NCBI GenBank assembly: GCA_963402885.1
Contig: OY727096.1
Span: forward strand, 22,053,820 to 22,117,819
Length of the DNA stretch: 64,000 bases
Reading direction: 5' to 3'
Origin: Antedon bifida
Taxonomy: Eukaryota; Echinodermata; Crinoidea; Comatulida; Antedonidae
Positions 1 through 9,953 of this stretch are shown one piece after another. Each line of letters starts with the position of its first letter. The stretch's first letter is position 1. The position numbers were made by a program, and so were the translations under genes. A model generated the notes under the pieces. That model had not been told where the DNA came from and did no database searches. It saw nothing but the letters and a program-made list of their open reading frames with translations.

Positions 1-29
1 TAAATAAACAAAAGGTAATGTATGTTTTA

Positions 30-280
30 ACACTATGGCCAACCTCTATTCAGGGGACCCTCAAGGGGACACTCCTAAAGGCCAATTTACACAGACGAGC
101 GGTAACAGTAAGTGGAAAACCGTGTAGCTTGTTCCACCTAGAATCTGTATCAATCTTGAGTGGAAACCATCCGTCTGCTCCACCTTGTGTGTAAATGGTC
201 ATAAGGAATAACAGATTCTATATTTTTATTACCATTACCGTTACTGCTCGTCTGTGTAAATTAATAGGGATTCTACTGTA
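30..280. mobile_element. pogo-like MITE, interrupted by a second element
   Basis: The left part (about 30-83) reads AACCTCTATTCAGGGGACC with GGGGACAC repeats. The right part (263-280) ends TAGGGATTCTACTGTA, the complement of the CAGTAGAATC-type end seen at 7057-7248. The two parts are separated by the inverted-repeat element at 84-262. The outermost left end is decayed, so the left boundary is approximate. Assignment to the pogo/Tigger group rests only on the resemblance of the end sequence. Confidence 0.5.
84..262. mobile_element. 179-bp inverted-repeat element (MITE) nested in another MITE
   Basis: The left end AATTTACACAGACGAGCGGT and the right end are inverted repeats over about 25 bp (right end read on the other strand: AATTTACACAGACGAGCAGT). 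There is no coding capacity. It lies inside the pogo-like element at 30-280 and so inserted later. The superfamily is not recognised. Confidence 0.7.
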
Positions 281-372
281 TCAGAAGCCTGTAATTGATG
301 GGATTTAATACAGACAGATGTGTTTTGAATATCACTTGTTATCCTATTTAAGAAATCTATTTTACATTTTAG

Positions 373-583
373 GATAAAGGAAGCATGTCTCTTACTGAAT
401 CTGAAAGCAGGAACTGCAATTCTTTTAAGAGATTTATTATTTAAACATCTTCACGACAACCAGAACGAACAAACAAGCCAGGCATCGACTGAGACAGCTC
501 TCCATGATGTTGGTGTGTTTAGGTTGAAAAAAGAGACCGCCGAGAGAATTCTGAATTTACGTACCGATTGGCCAAAGATTTAA
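373..583 (+). CDS. terminal exon of an unrecognised gene (partial)
   Basis: An acceptor (CATTTTAG, ending at 372) is followed by 69 open codons in phase 1 and a TAA at 581-583. The peptide begins IKEACLLLNLKAGTAILLRD, is leucine-rich and probably helical, and ends RILNLRTDWPKI. The rest of the gene lies left of the window. I do not recognise the family. Support is the acceptor, the open frame and the protein-like composition; the other two frames stop early. An AATAAA at 984-989 is a possible poly(A) signal. Confidence 0.55.
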
Positions 584-1264
584 CTTGTGTGAGTGTATGC
601 TTTGCTGTCCAAATGAGCAGGACAGGCTAGTATATGTTCAATTATGCAGTATTAATTCAAATATTTTAGAAGTAAACTTTTTGTTATAAATAACATGTAT
701 TTTCTGACGTACATAAGTATTGAGAATACAAGAAAAATGAGACTCTATTATAAAAGTGTATTTATCAAGAATTGGAACTAATAATTAATTTATTAAAATC
801 AGAGAAAATTGAAATTCTTCCCTGATTAAAATTAACACTAAACAATGACAATTTGAGAACATTTATTTAACATAAATCTTGTAATACTAATGATTAGTTG
901 ATCACTATGTGTGATCAGATGTAAGTAATTAAAATCCAACAAAATACAGTATTATTATGGTAGCTTGCCTCCATAGACATAATAATAAAAGACGTAATAT
1001 TAATATTATAATAGTATAATATATTTATTTATTTTATTCAAACAATAATGGTTGTCCATCCAGCAGAATCTGATTATTAGGGACCCTCAGAATAATACAA
1101 TTTATACATTTAATTAAATAATATTTACAGTAAAATAGAAATCAATTTAAATTGTATTCTATGTCTATGGTTTCCTCGCATTGTTCTGCTAATTAAATAA
1201 ACTGTACTTAAAGTACCATCATTGTTCTGTAGTAGTTTAATTGCTTTGTAAAACAACTTGATAT
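584..1264. other. AT-rich intergenic region
   Basis: This lies between two gene 3' ends. I see no coding signal. It holds a plus-strand AATAAA near 984 and three overlapping minus-strand AATAAA hexamers at 1024-1038, which suit the converging upstream and downstream genes. Confidence 0.5.
1024..1038 (-). terminator. poly(A) signal cluster for the 1265-2005 gene
   Basis: Three overlapping AATAAA hexamers are read on the minus strand, about 230 nt beyond the stop codon of the minus-strand gene at 1265-2005. Confidence 0.45.
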
Positions 1265-2005
1265 CTAAAACTTACACAAATGTATTTTACTTTGTCTGTT
1301 ATAAAGCGTTTTAGAAGAAGTTGATAAAATTTGCTTTAATTTCGGTTTCCAGATCCTCATTGGCTCTTCATGTTCATTTAAATACTTGGCATTATCGTCT
1401 TTAATATGCTTCACATTATGCTGTCCTACTTTGTTAAGCAGTAATAATGGAGAACAAAATTGTAAATGCGTTTTAACGCAAGTAATATGATGGTTTGGAT
1501 TGCCGTCTTCCATTATCTCTGTACAAGTAATATGGTGATAATCTTCGTCAAAATGTACCTTACATCTCGGCGTACTTAACTTTTCTGTTTGTAGACGTTT
1601 AAATAGTATATCTTCAAGTCCTGTGCGTCGCGGCATCTTCTTTTGATCTTGTGATCGTTTTTCGACGTTTTTTATTTTTCCCTCTCGTATTTCGGGTAAA
1701 TATAAATTCGTATCTATTTCACAGTTTTTAGGTTTTACTAATATTCCTTTCATAACCCGTTCATTGGTTTGACTGACTCTTTTGCCATGCGAACATTTTT
1801 TTACGGTTTCCTTAGAATCAAAGACATGCTTTCTATCGGTACGTTCGTCGTTCTTGTTATTTGCCCGTTCTCTGAGTACATTGCGTTTACTTGTCTGTGT
1901 GTTTATAGCAACTAACTTTTTCTGTGATACTTGAAGACAAGGTAGCTGGATTGTTGCCGATGACATTACAGCGACTTTACCTGTCTCCGTATCACCGATT
2001 GTCAT
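1265..2005 (-). CDS. single-exon orphan protein, 246 aa
   Basis: An uninterrupted minus-strand frame runs from ATG to TAA in an AT-rich region where chance frames are short. The product is basic and hydrophilic, with no signal peptide or membrane segment. It has a low-complexity N-terminal half rich in K, R and N, and a better ordered centre around PRRTGLEDILFKRLQ. Two closely similar HHITC segments (DYHHITCTEI and NHHITCVKTH) lie about 20 residues apart and look like a short internal duplication that could bind metal, but this is inference. A TATTTATA lies 46-53 nt upstream of the ATG on the minus strand. I recognise no family. It could be a fast-evolving gene or a retained intronless copy. 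Confidence 0.5.
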   Translation of the reverse strand: MTIGDTETGKVAVMSSATIQLPCLQVSQKKLVAINTQTSKRNVLRERANNKNDERTDRKHVFDSKETVKKCSHGKRVSQTNERVMKGILVKPKNCEIDTNLYLPEIREGKIKNVEKRSQDQKKMPRRTGLEDILFKRLQTEKLSTPRCKVHFDEDYHHITCTEIMEDGNPNHHITCVKTHLQFCSPLLLLNKVGQHNVKHIKDDNAKYLNEHEEPMRIWKPKLKQILSTSSKTLYNRQSKIHLCKF

Positions 2006-3405
2006 GATATATCCAAGTTAACTAACGTATGCACATTGCTTGACGATCCGTATAAATAGACCGCGTATCAATTACCTTCTCATTCGTGTGAATAGTAAAT
2101 CTAGATTCTGCTTGTCAGATGATCATCTAGAAATGAGTCCCTTACGAACTTTTCTGAACGTCGGCTCAAATTTGATGATATTAGTGTTTGTTTAGCAATT
2201 CTATTGTCTATCAAGTTGTTATACTTGCACCTGAATAAATTAATGTCGCTCTCTGACAAGTATCGATACGTGTAATAATCACCAATTTCTTATCGCAAAT
2301 TATCAGTATGCTATTTACCAATCCGTAGTACGTGCTTGCCATAATGCTGTTACGTCATGAGTTAATGGTTGTAATTTATCCACGTGGTATACAAAGTAAT
2401 TAATTCGTTCAAGTTCAAAATATTTATACCCGAACTTAAAATCGATGATTCTGTTAAGTGCATTGCGAAGGTTATTGGATAAGTGTTGGCTGTTATTACT
2501 CCTAATAGTTAGGCTGCTATTTAGGAGTAATTATATATGTTGTCCTAAATGCCTACTTCTTCATAATAGCCTTTATTCACTTTGCCATTCATGATTCAAT
2601 GACTCGTACTGTACTTTAATATCTGCTGTTTAAAAGTAAAAAGCTTTAGGTCTTGTTAGAGTACTTGACGGTCAAACATGACATCATTTAGTAACTCGGC
2701 AAGTTTTCTTTCGACGTAATCACATTGTCAATTAGAGTCGTTTTAATATCAATTTCCAATTTGTATGTCTAAGTGTGATAACTACAACAATTACAGTGAT
2801 TGTTAACAATATACCAACCTCTGTGTCTATTCATTAATCCACGGTACCGTGGCTACTTTTCGAAAATACTCTTTAGTTATCGATTTAATTACGTCAATTT
2901 GATAATATTGTATATGGCATAAGCTGTGCTTTCGTAAAACAGGAAAGGTCATTTTTATCATTAATTTTCAAGTTTATAGAATTAAATTTGATTGACGCTC
3001 TGATATTGAAAAGAATGAAAAGTTGAAATGCGTCAGTTTTAGATTTTATTTGTCACAAGTCACTTTCATATTGAAAACAATGTTCAGATTTGAGATACTC
3101 TCTGTGTCTGAGTAGCCTACCTGTCGCAGACTACGTTTGATTCGATCTTAGCGAAGATATTGAATATAATTAAGCTGGGCACCTCCGATGTACGTCGACC
3201 TACTTACACGATTTTGAAAGCCATTAAACTAAACTTTAGGCCTACAACCCAAGAAAGCATAATGTGGCACCATTTCGTCAATTAACATTAGGCCTATCTC
3301 GTTGCTGCCTTGGAGAGTTGTTAGTAAAACCTTATCCGGAACTTCCACCTGCGGCCTACCAAGTATAACTTGAAGTGACCAATATAGGCCTATCAGTGTC
3401 CTGAG
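2006..3405. other. intergenic region between head-to-head single-exon genes
   Basis: About 1.4 kb separate the divergent starts at 2005 and 3406. The stretch is AT-rich without long frames or clear repeats. It presumably carries the promoters of both genes, but no element can be assigned with confidence. Confidence 0.4.
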
Positions 3406-4281
3406 ATGCCAGGGAACAAAGTTCATTGGGGACCGTGTGTAACAAACGATCAAGACAAGAAACTCGGAGGACACAGATGGGACTGCAAACAATTGTTTCC
3501 AAAGTCGAAGCCATCGCTCGAAGTTGTGAAATCGAATTTTCCGGTTACCATCGGCCGTCATAACCTATTGCCAACCTCTTTAAAGCAAGTAATTTTATAT
3601 GAAAATGTGACGGAGAGTAGGTTGCTTGAACTAAAGCTTGAACGAATTCGCCATCAAGAGAAGAAGATTGCTGAAAGTTACGCAGCTAGAAAGACCAAGT
3701 TTATCAACACCGTAATAAAAACAAGATCATCTTTTACGGAAAGTTTGAATTTTAATTTCGATGCTAAAGAAAACTTTCCTGCTTTAATTAAGAGTAGTTT
3801 TGGATCTGTGACAAAACTACCAAATTTATTTACTTCGTCAGTAGACTCACATTCGTTAGGCTCGTCTAAAAGCGAACGTGTTGTCACGAAGAACGCGCGT
3901 GAACCGTTTAATGCGCCGTGCGCAAATTCAGCAAGTGGAAAAAGAATGAACTGCACGAAATGTGCCGTTACCACGGATAGAAAGCCAGTTAATACATCTA
4001 CTAGCTGTCCGTTCAACACGTTGCTACCAGATCTACCGTTAGTCAAACAACATAGAAATGAACGCAAAGTCGACCAACAAAGTTTTATACATATTCCGGA
4101 TGATGATTCAACCACTCTGCAGACGTCTAGTAAAAAATGCCTGAATGATAAAAGGTTTCTAGAACTTCAGAAAGTGCTCTTTCCTCCAATTGTGACAAAG
4201 CAGCAAAGAAGAGGTTCCGTCTACTCTAGAAGAACATCATTGCCGATTTTGGGTGCTAAAAAAGCATTTGGGAATAATTGA
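3406..4281 (+). CDS. single-exon orphan protein, 291 aa
   Basis: An open plus-strand frame runs from ATG (start MPGNKVHWGPCVTNDQ) to TGA. The product is basic and hydrophilic with no signal peptide or membrane segment. Residues around 70-98 (LELKLERIRHQEKKIAESYA) look like a charged helix or short coiled coil. The C-terminus is arginine- and serine-rich (RRGSVYSRRTSLP), with two RRxS-type sites that fit basophilic kinases. The shorter minus-strand frames across the same bases are taken as shadows because this frame is longest and more protein-like. It stands head to head with the orphan at 1265-2005. The first stop is followed by ATTAAA near 4443, a possible poly(A) signal. No family is recognised. 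Confidence 0.55.
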   Translation: MPGNKVHWGPCVTNDQDKKLGGHRWDCKQLFPKSKPSLEVVKSNFPVTIGRHNLLPTSLKQVILYENVTESRLLELKLERIRHQEKKIAESYAARKTKFINTVIKTRSSFTESLNFNFDAKENFPALIKSSFGSVTKLPNLFTSSVDSHSLGSSKSERVVTKNAREPFNAPCANSASGKRMNCTKCAVTTDRKPVNTSTSCPFNTLLPDLPLVKQHRNERKVDQQSFIHIPDDDSTTLQTSSKKCLNDKRFLELQKVLFPPIVTKQQRRGSVYSRRTSLPILGAKKAFGNN

Positions 4282-4564
4282 TACTGTAGGACCACCCTGA
4301 TATGACCTACATCTGCCTCTCTGTTTCTGCTCTCTTGTCAAATGTGGGTGGCGCAAACGCTGGTCTTATGGAGAGGGATGGGTGAAGAAAGCTATTAACT
4401 TCGTGACATTTTCTATACATTGTTTGTATTATAATGTTTGTGTATTAAAATCTTCAAATATATGATCTATAGTATTACGTAATATGTATTTTTTTCACAC
4501 TAAAATGTATACCGCCCTCTATAGTTCGAAACTTTTTTTACTACTCATCGTAATTTCTGAAAAC

Positions 4565-7500
4565 ATGTCGGGTACAGTGAATGTGTTAACTCCAAATGGA
4601 CGAAGACAAAATGTTAAATATTCTGCAAATATGACAATACTACAGGTAAGTTCTTCTTACTTAGCTTAACTTACATCTTGTATAAAGTGCATATGTATAG
4701 GACAGGTAGGACAAGCAGTGTAGGCCTACTACTAGCCTACTTAGGCTAGGCCTATTTCCAGCCTATATAATATTAATAGGCCTAGACTAGCCTTTTCCCC
4801 GTGCTTGGTTGGGAAAATCCCACAAACAAAGAGACTGGACCTAGGCCTAGGCCTAGAATCTCACAAACACGTTTTATGTACGGATCTATCTAGTCTAGGC
4901 CTTTTACTAGTAATTTAAATAGTTTTATTGTAATATTGTATTGTTGTTTGATTATAATAATAATAATTTGTGCAGTAATTTTACTTTTTTGCCTACTTTG
5001 AAGGAAATAAGATAACCTTTGTGTTTCATTTATGTTGTTTATAGATTATTGAAAATGTATGTGAGAAACAAGGTTATACAAGTGCTGAATATGACTTAAG
5101 GTAATTGTATCCAATTCTACAGAATAAAACAAAATGAAACCCTGATCAGTGTGTACATATTATTATTGCTACTATTATTGTTTACAAACAGACAATCAAC
5201 AAATCAGCGATTTTTATTATTAATCATTAGTTGCCTAGCAATCTCCCGATCTATGAATAAATTAATTTTGTTTTTTATTATTTTTTAGGCATCAAAGAAA
5301 GATTCTTGATCCAAAACTATCTGTGAGGTTTAGCAATATTCCGAACAATGCAAAGCTGGAGCTTGTTAAAGCAGCAACAGCTAGAACAGAGTCATGTATA
5401 CAGATTGCTCTACAGATGCCTGATGGACAGCGACTACAACATGCATTCTTACCAAGTAATACGTTGTGGGATATTATTCAACATTGGCAAAAGAAACTTG
5501 ACAGGTGCGTGTAATATTTTAAAACTTAGAATTGCAGCTAAGCTTACTGTAGGTTTTGATAGTGGACTAAAAGATTTTACATCTAATAGTGTTAGAGGTT
5601 GTGAAGATAGAAGGCATTAACTGAAGCCTTGATTGAGTGAATGAAATCCCAACCATATTTCAATTGTTGTTTATGTGTGTATTTATTTTTGATTTACAGA
5701 CAACTTCTTGCGGACAGTATTGAAGATGATAAAACAATGGAACTAACTCTTGTCTATATGACGCATACGGTAAACTTGTATTACTCATACGGTAAACTAC
5801 ACCCCTATTAAGGGGGCACCTTGGGAATACCTCTGAATATGGATTGCCCATATTATGGCCCTTGTTCATTTCACAGTAAAGAATTCCTGAATAGGAGTAT
5901 CCAGTGAATAGGGATTCCCCTGAATAAGGGTGTCCATTAAATAGGGGTGTTGTACAGAAAGAAATTGTATACCATATCATTATAATATTGATTCATTTTA
6001 TCCTTAACTGTGGTATATGTAATGTAATGTTGTTCGATTTATATAGCGCTTATACAATCAAGATTGTCCCAAAGCGCTGACATCTCAGTTTATTTTTCCT
6101 AACAGATAACAGGAGAAAATAAATTGAAGGATACAAAATTGAGGTCGTTGGGTCTGACAGGAGGTTCAGCCGTTATTCGTCTATCTGGACGTGCAATTGA
6201 CACCACCACGACTACAAATAACCGTATAGAAACAAAAGAGGATTTGGGTAAAAATAAATTAGATTCATCATCAATATCCTCACAAGATAATATGGACACA
6301 AGTGAAGGGCCTGAAAATACTTCACCCATGTCCCCACAAGCTATGGACATTAGTGAGGCGTCAGAAAAGGGTGCTAAAACACGTATTCAACAAAAAGATG
6401 AACAAGAAGGTGTTAAACAGACTGCTTTGAGTGAAGCTGTTAGGTCAGATAAAGGAGAGAGTTCAATCGGAGCTAATGTCAGTAGTTCTAAAGCAGCCGA
6501 TGTCAGAAAAAAAGTCACTAAGTCCGTGCCTGCAAGAGAGCCGTTGCAGCCTTCTGATTTGCGTTTAAGTGAATTTGCAAATTTTAAGGTATTGAAAAAT
6601 CTTTGTTTCATTCAGTCTATTGATATTGAGACCTTAGGTAATATTGCTAAATTAAGGAATAATAAATGTTTAGAAACATTTGTATTAGGCGCTATGAAAG
6701 ACAACCATTATTATTATTAGAATTAAAAGCTTTTAATGGAAAGCCTATGTTTTTATTTTCAGTTTCCAGAACCAGCCACCGACAGTAATATGCAAATGAA
6801 TACAGAAGAATTTAGTGAGGTGCTATCACAGGTAATGTATTACACAATATAATCCATCTGATTCGTCAAAGTCATAGCATTACATAGACTAGCAGATATA
6901 GTTTATTTCATCTCTCATAAACACTAAGATAAGTCAAACAGCAACCAGGAATAGAGGAAAAAAGATTGTTTGTAGTGTAAGAAAGTTCAATTAATTTAAG
7001 TTAATTTATATATATAAAAGAGTAGGATAGATCTGGACACACACAAGTAAGAAATGTACAGTAGAACCTCTGCTTTGGGACACCCCTATACAGGGAACAA
7101 CCCTATACAGGGGACACCCCTATTAAGGGAACAACCCTATACAGGGTATATTTTAAGTGATACTTTATTATGAAACAAACGAGAGGAAATACTGTACTCT
7201 ACAGCCAACCCTATTAAGAGGGCACTTTGCCCAAATGGTTCTACTGTATTCTATGAAAGGTCCTAAATAAATTTAAATTACATGTTTGTATTGATTTCCA
7301 CAGCCTTGTGACCGTGAGGCTGTAGTATTAGATTTATCAAATGAAAATACATCGGAGGTTAAGGACACTCCAGATACTGATGAATTCTTTGAAGTGACTG
7401 TTAATGATGTTAGAAAAATGCTTGCTGATTTAAAGCATCAAAGGTAATTAAAGTGAGTGGGGGAGGCTATTGAGGAGGTTCTAGTCAGGGAAGGGAAATT

Positions 7501-9382
7501 ATCTGGGTGGGGGGTGTCCAGAGTTGGGTGGGATGGTAGCCAAGAAGCACTTTATTCTGCTCTGTTTTAAAATCATATTCAGCATTTCTCATTATGTGGC
7601 TTGGGAGTCATGAGAAAAATCATACTTGATCACAGCTAGCATCAAATCCAGGGATAACTACACTGTCTGGTAATTTACCAAACCATTTAAAATATGTAAT
7701 AATAATTGTTGTTATTTAATACAATAGCACAAGTGATTCACCTTTGGAAACAACAAAAATGAGAGAGGATAAAGAAAAACAGAAAATGTTGCGTTACAAA
7801 AAAACTATCATTCGAGTCGTCTTCCCTGATAAAGTAATTTTACAAGGACTGTTTAGACCTAAGGAAACTGGTAAGAAACTAACGTATTGTTTATAGTCCC
7901 ATCATGGAGCATGATAATTCACCTTGATCTGTTATATTACACTTGATTAATTTCACTGTTCTTTGTTTTTATTAGTACAAGCCTTATTTGATTTTGTAAA
8001 GAACTCTTTAGAAGAACAAACACTGCAATTCTACCTATGTAAGTTATATGTCATGATACAATAACCAACAATGTTGTGGACACCCAAATAATGAAGGGAA
8101 AAACTTTGTTGGTTTCGAAAGTGCCACCTAATAGAGATTCTACTGTATTTTAATGACTATACTTATTTCTTCTTAGATACATCTCCACCAAAATCAATTT
8201 TAAAAAATACACAGGACAGCCTTTTTGCGGTAAGGTTAACATTTGATAATAAGTATGTAACTTAGTACAAACCAGTATTCATGGTGCACAATTGCGCCCT
8301 CTATAAGTCCAGGCTACAGCATCTTATAGTATTGTACCTGTATATCTTAGTAATATTTATTTTTTTATAGTGAAAATTTTTAAATGTTATGTCTCACAGA
8401 CTGGTTTGTTCCCAGCTGCTAAAGTCTATTTTGGATGCAAGGACAAAAGAGGTAAGTTAACATTAATAAAATTTGATTCCTAAAATGTATCATTTAAATG
8501 TACGATTTATTTTTAAAAATCCATCCATTTTCTACTTGTTTGTCAATACTAAACAGAAAAGACGCCAATCAAATACGCCAATTGTTACCAATTTGTTTTA
8601 GTAATGCTATATCACATTAATATATTTAACTTGCGCTTTCAGATTGCTGGCTCTCTCAATCTCTTCTGAGCTCAATAAAACCAGTAGCAGCAGTAAATGA
8701 ATCTTTAAAAAGGTAAACCACAAAATAATTTGCTTAAATATTACATGTTCAAAGCTCACAAGTTTAATCTAATGGATTAATAAGTATTTGTTTTTGTATT
8801 AGTGTAACAGGCTTTGTAGCGGAATCAGATAGGGCAAGCACATCACGAGGGGCGTCCTCTATCAATGCAGAAGGAACATCGCAATCACCGCCATCATCAT
8901 CAGCAGCCAGTAAGCGTCCATCTTCAAATGATTCAAGTGCAAACTCCAAAAAGATTCCAAAATGGTTCAAACTAGGTACATTTTATATTTTATTTTAGTA
9001 TAATATTCATATTAGAAAGGTATAATTCCCCTATCTTTAGTACCCCGGCTGTCTTACTAATACCCTGTGTAGGCCCACATTACTCTAATTTTAAATTATT
9101 ATTTATATACACAATATATAATACTTGTCTACTATTGTTGTATATATATAATACTTGTCTACTGTTGTTGTATATATATAATACTATAATTATTCACTAT
9201 TCCAGGGCCTGAAAGTTCTTAGATTTCTTTTGGGCACTGTGTTACTATAAAGATATTATATCTTTATATATTGCATTATTGTATACTTTTGTATTATTGC
9301 CCTTTTTGTGTATACCTGTAACAGTATACTTACCAGTGTGTTTATTTTGTTTGTTTTGGGGTTTTTTTTAGGCAAGCAATGA
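4565..9382 (+). CDS. ASPSCR1: ASPSCR1/TUG (UBX domain tether protein), 559 aa
   Basis: Coding exons: 4565-4645, 5045-5100, 5289-5504, 5700-5769, 6106-6588, 6763-6831, 7304-7443, 7728-7870, 7976-8038, 8177-8229, 8400-8451, 8643-8712, 8803-8975, 9372-9382. All junctions are GT-AG and the frame closes at 559 codons plus TGA. Residues 5-85 form the N-terminal ubiquitin-like fold (TVNVLTPNGRRQ, FSNIPNNAKLELV). A second ubiquitin-like segment contains SLGLTGGSAVIRLSG. A long Ser/Lys/Glu-rich linker (about 170-300) follows, then the conserved DEFFEVTVNDVR (351-362), a UBX domain (about 388-475) and a basic tail KIPKWFKLG. Length matches the vertebrate protein (about 550). In mammals the family binds the p97/VCP ATPase and retains GLUT4 vesicles; that role here is inference. 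An upstream in-frame ATG at 4484 was not used, because similarity begins at 4565. Confidence 0.93.
4705..4920. repeat. dense TAGGCCTA tract in ASPSCR1 intron 1
   Basis: This stretch carries many copies of AGGCCT and its variants, for example CCTAGGCCTAGGCCTAG near 4840. The same palindrome is scattered over the left half of the window (13980, 14235, 14510, 15985, 20865, 23340). No transposon ends are visible. Confidence 0.5.
5792..5955. mobile_element. decayed pogo-like MITE in ASPSCR1 intron 4
   Basis: It has inverted CCCCTATTAAGGGGGCACC-type blocks at the left and TTAAATAGGGGTGT at the right, with further GAATAGG units between. The terminal CAGT is not preserved. Confidence 0.45.
7057..7248. 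mobile_element. pogo-like MITE in ASPSCR1 intron 6
   Basis: The left end is TACAGTAGAACCTCTGC and the right end is GGTTCTACTGTA, an inverted pair bounded by TA. The inside has repeated CCCTATACAGGGAACA and CCTATTAAG units. Confidence 0.65.
8068..8151. mobile_element. short pogo-like MITE remnant
   Basis: The right end GCCACCTAATAGAGATTCTACTGTA-like sequence (ending at 8151) and an internal GTGGACACCC mark it as a deleted copy of the same family, in ASPSCR1 intron 9. Confidence 0.4.
9108..9184. repeat. 40-bp tandem repeat in the last ASPSCR1 intron
   Basis: Two near-identical units contain TATAATACTTGTCTACT followed by GTTGTATATATA. Confidence 0.7.
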
Positions 9383-9613
9383 AACGTTTAGAAGATAGAC
9401 TACTGTATCACTGATGGAATGACAACACAAGATAACTTCTATGTTTAATCAATGATATTTATTACAATATATACAATGAATGCATCTTGAAATAGTGATA
9501 ATATTAATAATCCAGTCACACAAAATAGCTGAAAACATAAGTTACTATTTCTATATTTCTCTGTTAATTTAATGCCTAATTATGCTACATACACAAAATC
9601 ATTATATTACGAC

Positions 9614-9619
9614 AATAAA
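9614..9619 (+). terminator. ASPSCR1 poly(A) signal
   Basis: A canonical AATAAA lies about 230 nt after the TGA at 9380-9382, giving a compact 3' untranslated region. Confidence 0.55.
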
Positions 9620-9895
9620 ATATTATTAAACGATTACTATTATTAAAAAAACATCTGGTGCCTACTTCCTTTTATTGATAAATTTATACTTTTTAATCAT
9701 CAATTTTTTCATTCTTGATTCGTTATATATTTTACTGGAATTTATTATGTTTACCTCATTTTCTTGAAGGAAGAAATAAATGTTAAGTTGAATTGAATTG
9801 AAAAAAACATATTTTCATTATATGAAGAATGCAGCTTGTTCCACTTTCTGGTCGTTCATTATTCATCATACAGCTGGTTTATTCTAAAGCTCTGT

Positions 9896-9953
9896 CTACA
9901 CTATAAAACTGGTTTGACACAAAAAGTGTGATGTGCCCAAATATGGTTGTGAT
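9896..9953. mobile_element. left half of a split palindromic MITE (copy 1)
   Basis: Begins AAAGCTCTGTCTACACTAT and runs to TGGTTGTGATAT, where the A/T-rich tail of the LINE begins. Its other half is at about 12329-12405. Confidence 0.75.

Noticed and set aside
4484-4564. In-frame upstream ATG for ASPSCR1
   Set aside because: The added residues are hydrophobic and unlike the family; recognisable similarity starts at the ATG at 4565.
6589-6720. Extension of the ASPSCR1 exon 5 open frame to a stop at 6720
   Set aside because: A good donor (AAG/GTATTG) at 6588/6589 joins in phase to the next exon FPEPATDSN, and later exons carry the UBX domain.
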